In this document: one piece after another, positions 55,062 through 64,000 of the stretch
How the letters are laid out: every line of letters starts with the position of its first letter
Numbering within the stretch: the first letter of the stretch is position 1
Assembly: GCA_023053545.1 (NCBI GenBank)
Contig: JAKZAN010000115.1
Coordinates: 2,501-66,500 of the forward strand
Reading direction: 5' to 3'
DNA from: Lepidurus packardi
Taxonomy: Eukaryota; Arthropoda; Branchiopoda; Notostraca; Triopsidae
Length of the DNA: 64,000 nt
The notes under the pieces: generated by a model
What the model was told of the DNA's origin: nothing
Seen by the model: only the letters and a program-made list of their open reading frames with translations
The model's database searches: none
Translations under genes and position numbers: made by a program

Positions 55062-58000
55062 TCACTTGACTGACCATTTCTCCTTGTTCCCATCAGGGTT
55101 CACCACCTACATCTCCTACACTTTCTAAAGATCATCCTCGTTCATCGCCTCTAAGAAGCCTGTCTTCTCTCCTAATGCAGGCTTCTTGTCACCCTTCTTT
55201 AGACTCATGAATAGCTCCTTTTGCCTGGTCCTCTCCTTTGGAATCCCTAATCCGTTCATATACCTTTCTAACTCTCCTGGAGCTAGTTCCTTGAGTCCCG
55301 CATAGTCTTCTAGCAAATTCTTCTTATCTAGAGTGTTCTTTAAGGACAGACCCAAAAGTATCTCTTCCATAGCATCAAATGATATACCCTTGTCCTGTCT
55401 CTCACGTAGACTTGTCTTCAGCATGAGTGCGGCTGCGTTGGTGTCACATAAAGCCAAAGCCTGACAGATATGCAACCAACCTTTCTGCTCGATGCAGGTA
55501 TTTTTAGCCTGGCCTATTTAGTAATCATTGAATTCCAGACCATAGGCGTACAAGGCTTTCAGCTGTTCTTTGAAGGAATTAAAGACCTTTGCGACTAATG
55601 GCTCGGTGTAGAGTTTCTTGATGGTGTCCTTGATATTCTTCTCTAACTCTTTTTTCTCCTTGTCTGCCTCGATGACTTTTTGTGCTTGTTTCTTTACCGC
55701 CTCTTTCTTCTTGTCCTCTTCTAATTTCTTATTCTTGAGATCTTACTCTTCCTTCAGCTTCTTCTTTTTGAGAGCCTCTTCTTCTTCTTTGCGCTTTTCC
55801 TCATCCTTCTGCTTGTGTTTTTTCTGCAACTCTTTCTTCGCCTCTTACGCCTTCTTGTCTTCCTCTTCCTGCTTTTTCTTGGCATCCTTTTCCTTTTCTT
55901 CCAGCTCTTTCTTGCGCTTCTCGATCTTCTCTTTCTGTTCGCGTGTGTACTGCTACTTATTCTCCTTTTCCTTGCGCAGCTTCTCCTCGTCCTCCTTCTT
56001 CTTTTCTTTATCCTCCTCCTTCTTCTTCTCTTTCTCTTCCTTCAATTGGTTCTGCTGCTGCTCTAGTTTTTTCTTAACCTCTAATGCACGTTTCTTCCTC
56101 TGCTCCTCATCCTCAGCCAACTTCTTTCGTTTTTATTCCTCCTACTAGTGTTTCTTTCTTTCCACAGCATTTGTTATCTTCTACCCCTTATCCAGCGACT
56201 TGGCGGTGCTTCCTTCATGCCTTTTCATTTCCGAATTCTGCCTCGGAATACCTTTAGCAACGAGGTTCTTCTTCGACTAACTTAATTATCGTTTCATCTC
56301 AGGCTTCTCAACTTCTTCTAAAAGAGGAGTATCCTTCCTCGTGCTTGCCTGACTCGGTTTCGGTGGCAACTGTGCCTTCTTCACGACTCGAGTTTCTTCC
56401 TTGATCTCAACCTTTGTCTCCATCATTCGACACTTCAATTTATCGTTGAGGATATCACTAAAGATTGAGTAGCAGATAGCGTATTTTTCAGGGAGCGCAC
56501 TCACCACATTATTGCTCAGCTTGCGATTCACCATGAATACCTTTTCGACGACTTTTTTGTAATTCCCAGGCAGTTATAGCTGTGGGTCATTCCTGATTTT
56601 GATGGTAAGGTCGCGAGCAGTATCATCTTAGTCATCATCTAGTTTTGAATTCTCACCAATCGATAGTTTCTTGATGATGTCCCGAAGGTGGCCTCCCATA
56701 GGTTCGACGACTGTTATCCGATCTCGTGCGTACGTGTAGATCGTGAACTGCTCGAGGAACTTCAGAAAACCCTAATAATCAATCGATTGGGCTGCCTTCC
56801 CGCCTTCTCTCTTATGGACTATCTTCAGAATATCCTGTATCACCAGTTTGTTCTTCTCGATGCTTTTTTCTTTAAACATGCGCAGTAGATCCACATGACT
56901 CATCAATCCTGCTGAATCCTCCTCAAAAGTATCCTTTTTCTTGAGATTCGAAGCATTCGAATAGCGTATGAACAGCTTTTTCAGGAACTTCTAATATTTC
57001 TTGAGGGTCAGTGCGATCGACATTTCATCTCTGTCCTACTCTTCCCTGAGCAGATTCTCCTTGAGGACCTCAGTGTCCTCGAATAGTTTCTAATTGATTT
57101 CATTATCTTCGAAGAGAACCTTCGCGGCTTGATTCTTTTCGCCTGGGTTCGCCTTGCCCATTGCGAGATTCCTTTGCTCCAGTTCTTTTTTGATCTTTTA
57201 CTTCAGCAATTCCTTTTTCTTATCTATCTTTTCCTGCTACTTTAATTTCCTGATGATCTCCTATTCTTTCTTCTCCTTCATGTTCTCAATGTACTCCATT
57301 ACCTTAATGTTGTTGGAAGCACTAGAGGAAGCACCCTATCTGGTCTTCGTTATTTTGAAATTCCTGCCTCCGTTTGAGGAGGAATTGTTGGCATTAGAAG
57401 AGTTGTCGTTGTTCAGAGATCTCTTATCTATGCGGTCCATCCGTTACATTTTCTAGACTGATTTTTTCCGATGAGCTTATTAAGGCATCTTTCTGGGCGG
57501 ATGTCCTGTTTTTTTGAGCCCAATTCCATGCTGCTGCATGAACATTTTTTCCTGGTCGGTTTAGAATTCCTAATAATCTTTCAGCGGGAAATCTTGTCTA
57601 GAAGTACCTTTGGACAAGTGCGTGCCTCGAGAGTTGAAGCTTCGCTGACTAGCAGTATCATCTCTGTTGGAGCTTCTGGAGTTGATACGAGGCAAGACCA
57701 CCCGATTAGGATCGGGAACTTGAAAGTCTTATTCCTAATGTTGGTTCTAACTGGCTTTAAGCACTTCTTTCTCCACCTAATAAGGATCCCCGAATATCTT
57801 CAAGATCTCGAGGATTCCCTTGTGCTGGATTTTGTAGTGCTGCGCCACTTGGATTCTCAGATGGACAGACAGGTTCTTAATCTCATTATTCAGATCAAAA
57901 CACTCCTTTTTACAAAGATATATGATGAAGTTAACGATTTCTGCTCTTTTCTGCATTGCCAGCCGTGTAGCATCGTCAGAAACGTTGTTCCTATTCGTTG

Positions 58001-59916
58001 GTCGTTTTTTTAGCGAGGAGAAGAAGATTGCCAGACTTATTTTTACCAGCTTAATCGTATAACTCACAAAGGACTCGTCATCCATGAACCTATCGATCAG
58101 GTACTCCATGATGGGCTGCACAGACTTAGTGAATATGTGATCGTTTAGGAACACTTTCGCAAGGAAGTCAAATAAGTCAATTGCAGTCCTCACTTTCAGT
58201 TTACGATGCTCAGATGCCGCCTTCATGAACTCGATGTCGAACACATTCAGGATGTAGGTTTTGGACTCACTGACTTTGAGCTGTTTGATGAAGGGCTCCA
58301 TGAATATCTCGACAGGGATGGACTGGTAACGTTTGAAGATGTCTCTAAAGTTGGCGAGGATGTTCTCCCTTACATCTATGTTTTCGTGGTTCTAAATGAA
58401 CATGAAAGTCATCTTTTTGTAGAGGATGGATGCGTAGGAGTTTTTTTGATTCGCGAAGTGGTTGAGTAGATCGAACAGCAGCTCTAAAAGAGTGAATCTG
58501 AGCACGTTATTGTCCTCGCGGATGCCTTTTTTAATGTAGTTGAGGATATTATTGACCAGATTTAGTGTTTCCTCAATATGGATGGGATAGGCTTTCCAGA
58601 TTCTAAGCAGTAACTCGATACTCACGACTCTCATCTCAGTACTGTTACGGTAGTCACTATCCGCACCCTTTTATGCCAACTCGATCCAGTAGTCTAGAGC
58701 CCCGCTATTCAGAATCTCCTCAGAACTAATTTTGGACTCTATCAGTGAGTTGAAGATGATGAGAATGAACCTAAGGTAAGCGATGTTGTCGGTAGTAAAC
58801 TTGCGTAACTATACAGTGAAGAGGTCACTGACATTGTATCTTCCAAATTGGAGGATGTAACCGACTGCGCTTTAGCTGAGTTTCGGATGCCTAGTAAGAG
58901 CGAGTATTGTGGTGGCGAGCCCCCCATTCTCCTTGATAAGCCACTCATAAGCGATCGGGAGTAAATCATTATTGGCCAGATCCAGTCCAAGTTTGCTCAG
59001 GATTCGGCAGGCCCATAATGCGACTTCTTCGCTTTTGGAGAGAAGAGCTGGTTTGACAAGCTGAAGATAAAAGGTGCACATCTAGTTGTTCGTAACCATC
59101 ATTGCAACAACCCTTTCATTGTCCTGGTAGAACTTTTCAAGGACAGCTTCGACTTCTTGGAAACTTCCCTTGATGCCTTTCACATAGACATGGGCCAAGT
59201 ACTTATTATTATCAGCAACGAGGGCCACGGCTTGTTTGCGGGTGAGTTTAAGTTTAGAACCAATCACATCCAAAACGTACTCTAAGAGATCCGATGTTCC
59301 ATTTCCTTGGTTACTATCAGGATTTCCTGGTAGCATGGACTTCTCGATGTTGGACTCGGACAAGGGCTGCTGGGAGAGGTTAGAGTTTGTATTGATTGGC
59401 GCAGACTGTCTGTGGGTACTGGATTTGCTGGGGTTGTTATTATTGGATGCCATGTCCAGAGAATCGTCAGCATTCTCCTCCTCGTATAGTTTCTTGAGTC
59501 CATATATGATTTTGAGGAGAGCCTCATGGTCACCGTTGATGATCTTGTTCTTTTCTTCAATGTCTACTTCGAAGTTAACTTTTCGCATGGCCTAGGCAGT
59601 TATTAAACGAATACTGATCAAAAATCAGGGAGGAGCGTGTTGCTTTGCTGTGATGGGTTACCTCGTTGAGAATGTTCCAGTTGTACAGTTTAGCGGCGGT
59701 GTGCGTTGATTTCTTGAGATGCGCCAGGCCCTGAGGAGCAGGCAGACCCTTCTTGAGGTAGATCTCTACGAGTAGTTCAGAGATCTTGATTCCATTTTCG
59801 AAGAGTTTGGTGATTTATTATGGGATGAGAGAGAAGCCATTGGGCTGGAGGGTCTTGTCATTTTTGATGAGAGAGATGGAGACCATCCACCTGTAGAGTT
59901 CGAGTTAGACTTCCAT
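55062..59916 (-). CDS. Large CH-domain, helical-repeat and coiled-coil protein (1,594 aa)
   Basis: Exon 59916-59662, a 70-nt intron and exon 59591-55062 give 1,594 codons ending in TGA, with the last 4,530 nt in one frame. Residues 1-115 form a SPEF1/CLAMP-type calponin-homology domain: LFENGIKISELLVEIYL, AAKLYNWNILNEAMRKV, INGDHEALLKIIYGLKKL. Residues ~180-620 are ARM/HEAT-like helices (ALWACRILSKLGLDLANNDL, GRYNVSDLFTVELRKFT). A Ser/Arg-rich linker is followed by helices with an EF-hand-like stretch near 1030 (QSIDYEGFLKFLEQF), then a very Lys/Glu-rich coiled coil (~1230-1410) and a globular end (LGLSLKNTLDKKNLLEDYAG). CH_2 domains bind microtubules and occur in axonemal proteins such as SPEF1/SPEF2; no adenylate-kinase domain is seen, so it is not a plain SPEF2. 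Ciliary or cortical role inferred. Confidence 0.85.
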
Positions 59917-60640
59917 AGACACTACTGTTATTTAAAGAATGAGAAATAATATATAACTTTTTAGTTAGTATTATTATCTTTTGTAAAAATTGGGAATAGA
60001 TATTCTTGACTCATTCAAAATAGTTTGAATGATGATACACACAGATGGATGTGTGTTATTGTCCTATTTTTTGGCATCAGAATCGACAGTCCCAGTCAGA
60101 GTATAATAGTGTATGATTTTTGTTAAGCAAGAGTAGCTCGATGCTCTTAATACACATATGTATTTCTCAATTCTCGCACTCTTTTCTCTTACACTCTCTC
60201 TCTCTCTTTTATAATATTTGTATGATATTTTCCTTCGATTTTATGGATAGACTGTCTGGATGCTACAAGAATTGAATAGTTCACATTATATAACTCTTTT
60301 TTCCTGTTTTTCTAATGTTATTTTAGCACCCAATCACTCCCCCTCATATATTTATCATTATTTCTTATATTTAAAACAATAGAAAACCCTGAATAATTCT
60401 AGCTCCACCCCCCCACTGTTCTTCTGTCCTTATTGTTGATTCGTTGCTAACCCCTCATTTCTACTACCCAATCACAATACATATAATTTACCCTCCCTCA
60501 ATACTCTAAAAATGAATAAATATAATAATCCTAGAAAATATTTAACACAATACAATACAATACATATTTGATATTCAATAATATATAATACATTCATAAA
60601 CTTGACATCTCACACAACACTTTATTATTTTTACTCAAAA
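59917..60640. other. AT-rich intergenic region between divergent genes
   Basis: 724 nt between the start of the CH-domain gene and a small plus-strand gene; strongly AT-rich, with a CT repeat near 60195-60210. Both promoters should be here. No gene recognised. Confidence 0.5.
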
Positions 60641-61183
60641 ATGGCAACGATCCGTGCAGTCCTCATCGACAAGTTCTCCACCTTCAGCAATCCCTTCACT
60701 TCCCTCGCCAACAGTCTCTCCACCTTCTTCAACTACAGTCTCGCACTCGAAGAACATAAACCCACCATACCTAATGACACCATCCCTGATCCCCTCCCAG
60801 CCACAGCCAGACCTTCTTTCTTTACCAAATAAATCTGCATGCCAATCCCCAAAAAATCTACCGAACTCCATAAAATGACCCTCGAAAGGACCCACCTGGG
60901 TGCCCTGGCTTCGGGCTGCAACGACTTCCCGACCCTCGGATTTATTGTATAACAACTCCTAATGACTTTATGCCAACATCTCTCATGAATTTCTTATTTT
61001 TTTTCAACATTTGTTCAGCACGCCCTCGATATCGCACAATAAGTACAAAAACTTGAAGTTAGCCTCGAGGATATGGAGGTGGTGGAGAGTGATTACTAAT
61101 AGGACTCTAACAACAGCACCAATGTGACGTATGGATCGCGGTTCCATCGTAACGCCTCGGATATCGTTAGTTGGGTGCCTTGA
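60641..61183 (+). CDS. Small unknown protein (156 aa)
   Basis: Exons 60641-60946 and 61019-61183 (72-nt intron) give 156 codons ending in TGA. The N-terminus (TIRAVLIDKFSTFSNPFTSL) is amphipathic, the middle Pro-rich (NDTIPDPLPATARPSFF), and the second exon acidic and helical (HALDIAQEVQKLEVSLEDME) with clustered UAR before NNSTNVTYGS. Without splicing the frame would hit TGA inside the AT-rich intron. No family recognised. Confidence 0.68.
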
Positions 61184-61470
61184 GCACGAGGATAAGACCT
61201 AGAGAAAGAATAAGGTAGCATGTCAAAATAAAAAAAGGAATTATCGGAAACAAAAAAACTCCGTTTAGACAATATCATGTGACACATATACACGAAGGGT
61301 CTTTATTACTTAATATATACAATTACACAAATGAAAGAGAGAAGGAGATAGTTGTACTGGATATTTTTGTGAAGGAAAACCATGATTGAGTGAGATACTT
61401 TTTTTAAAAAGAATAGATGGATGGGGGATTATTTTTCCAGGGAAACCAATATATTTTAGTGTTTTCGAAG

Positions 61471-62076
61471 TCAGAAGTATGTTTGTGGGTCCAGGGGTTG
61501 AGTTATCGGGTTCAGAATGTAAAGACGAGAACACTGTGCTGTGTGTGGTCGTATGGCTCGGGCTTAGGTTCTTATTCTTTTGATTGTTTAGACTATCAGA
61601 TAATTAAAAAAATTACCTAGCAACCAATGAAAAACAGGAATTGTTCGGCATCTAAGGTATGGATTTGATAAGTGACAACAGACTATTGATGATCCACAAG
61701 TGATTTCGGGTATCAGCCATAACTTTTCGTGACTCCTTGATGACCTTATATATTACTCTTTTCAAGTTTCCAGAAATGAAGTTTAGAAAGCTAAAAGAAA
61801 TATGCGAAAAGGTAAACCAGAGCAAAAAGCATATCGAGTAAATGTATGCTATGTAAGTTGACATGATAATTGTTTTATTTTGACTTTAAAGCACAGTTTT
61901 TTTATTTATTTCTATTCTATTGTTCTCGTTTATTTGTTTTTACGTGCCCTTTAATCGAATAGGTCAATGTCCGTTTGTCTCTCGCAGCTTTAGACCGTAC
62001 GTTTCAACTCTTTCTGATGAGTGTTTAGGTTCCATACTCCATAATCTTCCTAGGAAACTAGCGATAGAGAACTCAT
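61471..62076 (-). CDS. Possible small protein gene, exons tentative
   Basis: The first exon (62076-61944) is convincing: SSLSLVSEEDYGVWNLNTHQ then KELKRTVESCERQTDIDLFD. Tentative exons 61848-61617 and 61576-61471 (introns 95 and 40 nt) keep phase to a TGA, total 156 codons, and add a hydrophobic stretch (SICFLLWFTFSHISFSFL) and a helical, basic segment (SGNLKRVIYKVIKESRKVMA). The later exons are AT-rich and alternative joins are possible. A small membrane protein is the best guess; no family recognised. Confidence 0.4.
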
Positions 62077-62305
62077 GATTAAAAAGGAGTAACTGAGACA
62101 GACCATTATACGAAAATATCGAAAGTGATACAATGAACAGAAAATAAAAATAATTAATTGCATACCATTAACTCTCCCCAATCTAATCACCCCCTATTGA
62201 CCCATTCCTAAAAAATACAAACCAAACACCACAATACCCTTCTCTCTCTATCTCACTCAATAGTCCCAATACCCCATCATTAGAGAGATATTTATATCTG
62301 GATAT

Positions 62306-63433
62306 ATGTTCGCCCAACCTATGGGTTTCCGTGGCAAAATTCTCAAACCCACCCATCTTCGAACGAGCAACCCTCCCAATACCCACCATACCAATCTCAA
62401 TACCAGCATCCAGCACAACACTCACAACCGCAACACCCAGACTGCCAAACTCCTAGCCGCTGCCCAAGTCACTTCTTATCGCTGCAAAAGTTCTCTCGAC
62501 AATCCTAATCCAGGCAAATGCACAAAAACCTAACCCGATGATCAGACTTCGACCGTGAAAAGCCCGACGCGTCGAAGCCTGTTTGAAGTCTATAAATAGC
62601 ACCATCGACTCAAATACAGCCCTAAAATCCACTCAGTCTATACCAACTCCGAGCAGAACTCGACACTGGAAGATTCTCTACGAAATCTCAACATATATTC
62701 GAAATTCTTTCACTGCAGCCTCAATAGGAGATCCAAGCAGAGCAACAGCCACAACAGCAACCATAGAAACTATCCAATACATAACAAACACCCGAATCAT
62801 GATAGACCTGATCCTTTCAGCGAGTTTTCTTTTGTAAGGCGCAAGTCATTGGAGAACAAATGGATCACAAACGATGGCCAGAATCATTTGTTGCAGGGCA
62901 AGGAAAGGGTCAGACTAAGTTTCCTAGACTCCATAGTCAAGGAAGGGCAAGCAGCATCCCCGTAGAAGCACCCAGAAGATATGCAGAGTCTCCTTAAGAT
63001 CGTGAAGTTACGAGAGTTCCATAAAAACTTTGTAGACAAAGACAATAACTCCCTGGATGCTATGATGCATGTAACTCGTAACAATGAAGGCAGCCAGAAT
63101 ATGAAGTAGTTAGGGGATTGGAAGCACAAGAGTGAAGAGCCCAGCAAGTTTACCACATTCTATCAATAAAACTAAACCCTTATGCGTCCCATGACCGAGG
63201 GCAAAGCCATGCAGATCAATTAGCGTGCCAACTGGAGAAAGGACATGATGGCGTCTACGCTCATGTCAAAAGAGAGAATTAGATGGGAGAGAGGGACCAA
63301 CAATGCTTTTAAGTACTAACAGAGGAATTTGGAGCGTTATCGTCGGAAGAAAAATAAGAAAATGACGAGCAGTGAAGGGATTTTCACTCCATGGCCGAGC
63401 GAAAACACTGCAGAAGATCACTATCTGTTCTGA
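62306..63433 (+). CDS. Basic, Asn/Ser-rich protein, unknown function
   Basis: A single open frame of 375 codons ends in TGA. The N-terminal half is Asn/His/Thr/Ser-rich and disordered (NPPNTHHTNLNTSIQHN). The second half is more conserved-looking, helical and basic: RKSLENKWITNDGQNHLLQG, LLKIVKLREFHKNFVDKDNN, EGKAMQINERANWRKDMMAS, RWERGTNNAFKYEQRNLERY. Seven or more UAR codons are in frame. It is hydrophilic without membrane spans or known motifs. The Trp/Arg-rich C-terminal helices might bind RNA or membranes, but that is a guess. Confidence 0.7.
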
Positions 63434-63705
63434 GTACGCAGGGTGTATTTTTGTGTACCATTGGTATAGGGGAGGTATTGTGATAGAATTTTTGAGTAAA
63501 ATATGCGTACCAGATATTAATATCTTTGTACATTTCGATATATATATATATATATGTGCTACTCTCTTAGAAACAACAGAATCATGAGTCCGAAGAATAC
63601 TCTAAAAGTCTTCACTTATATTTATTTATTTATTTATCTACTCCCTATTCAGGCAGGATCATTACTAATAACCAGAGTAAGAGAGAGAATCTAAGCTATT
63701 GCCCA

Positions 63706-64000
63706 ATGAACCCTCACAACAACAACAATAATAATAATAATACCCGCCTTCTCGACTCCCTCCTCTAGATACTCGCTTCTCAGTACCCTTTTGTACGCTA
63801 CTATTTCACTCTACTCACCACCTTCTTGCGCAGCGTGGCCCATCTCTCCAACCTCAATCAGTACTCCCACAAAACCACAGAGTCCCTCCGTCTACTCCTC
63901 TAGATCATTCAGTAATCCAAGCCGCTCCTAACAGATCGCAACAAAAACTATCTCTAACTCAAACCCCTATTCGTCAAAATCACTTCAATCTCCAAACACA
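63706..64000 (+). CDS. Partial gene at right edge, unknown helical protein
   Basis: An ATG at 63706 opens a frame with no TGA to the window end (98 codons seen). It starts with an Asn run (from an AAT/AAC repeat), then a helical, Leu-rich region: TRLLDSLLEILASQYPFVRY, YFTLLTTFLRSVAHLSNLNQ, ESLRLLLEIIQESKPLLTDR. UAR codons supply Glu at helix surface positions. The pattern suggests an all-alpha domain; the family cannot be named from this part. Confidence 0.6.

Noticed and set aside
55618..56148. Phe/Ser-rich plus-strand protein
   Set aside because: Antisense shadow of the Lys/Glu-rich coiled coil of the CH-domain protein.
1..64000. Most genes are pseudogenes broken by TAA/TAG
   Set aside because: The breaks are only TAA/TAG, never TGA, lie in frame within intact families, and fall on conserved Glu positions; a reassigned code explains all of them.
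1..64000. UAR = Gln code (Paramecium/Tetrahymena/oxymonad type)
   Set aside because: At near-invariant positions (alpha-C Glu, cyclin K-x-E-E, NFVETEQ) UAR aligns with Glu, not Gln; only a few non-discriminating sites would accept Gln.

Overview
The window reads as protein-coding DNA of a ciliate, most likely a peritrich (Vorticella/Campanella/Carchesium-type oligohymenophorean). Read with the standard code nearly every gene looks shredded by TAA and TAG. Read with UAA and UAG as sense codons and UGA as the only stop, long intact frames appear. At strongly conserved family positions these codons fall where glutamate is expected: the alpha-C Glu of two kinases, the glycine-loop Glu of one of them, the hinge Glu of a kinase-like protein, two core Glu positions of a cyclin, and the Glu of the NFVETEQ box of a SAC phosphatase. 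UAR = Glu with UGA stop is the known peritrich nuclear code. Short GT-AG introns (mostly 33-112 nt), dense genes on both strands, ciliary genes and a block of TTGGGG telomere-type repeat agree with this. All products below are read with that code.

Layout, left to right. 1-7.3 kb: a partial membrane protein, a GDPD-type phosphodiesterase, an archaemetzincin-like metalloprotease, a BAX-inhibitor/TMBIM protein and a charged coiled-coil protein. 7.5-17.9 kb: one enormous gene, 3,431 codons, for a secreted-then-membrane receptor-like protein (signal peptide, beta-sandwich-type ectodomain, about two dozen Cys-rich modules, several membrane spans, and a 1,400-residue cytoplasmic tail with S-V/I-Q-G repeats). 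18.5-33.6 kb: SAC phosphoinositide phosphatase, cyclin, coiled-coil protein, a divergent pair of B-box proteins, a VPS9-domain protein, a disordered protein, an AGC-type kinase and a small Q/P-rich protein. 33.7-48.6 kb: DRC1, a YANK/STK32-like kinase, a tiny membrane protein, a PH-like plus pseudokinase protein, a RING protein, a cytosolic tubulin carboxypeptidase (CCP/AGBL) and a coiled-coil protein. 48.9-49.0 kb: interstitial telomeric repeat. 49.3-64 kb: a nine-exon LRR protein, small proteins, a region of uncertain coding, a 1,594-residue CH-domain/helical-repeat/coiled-coil protein, further small proteins and a partial gene at the right edge.

Several products point to ciliary work: DRC1 (nexin-dynein regulatory complex), CCP (tubulin deglutamylation) and the CH-domain giant. 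Others point to membrane identity and signalling (SAC phosphatase, VPS9, GDPD, kinases). No operons, rRNA, tRNA, IS elements or CRISPR arrays were recognised. Exon joins were made by eye from GT-AG sites and phase, so splice sites are predictions.
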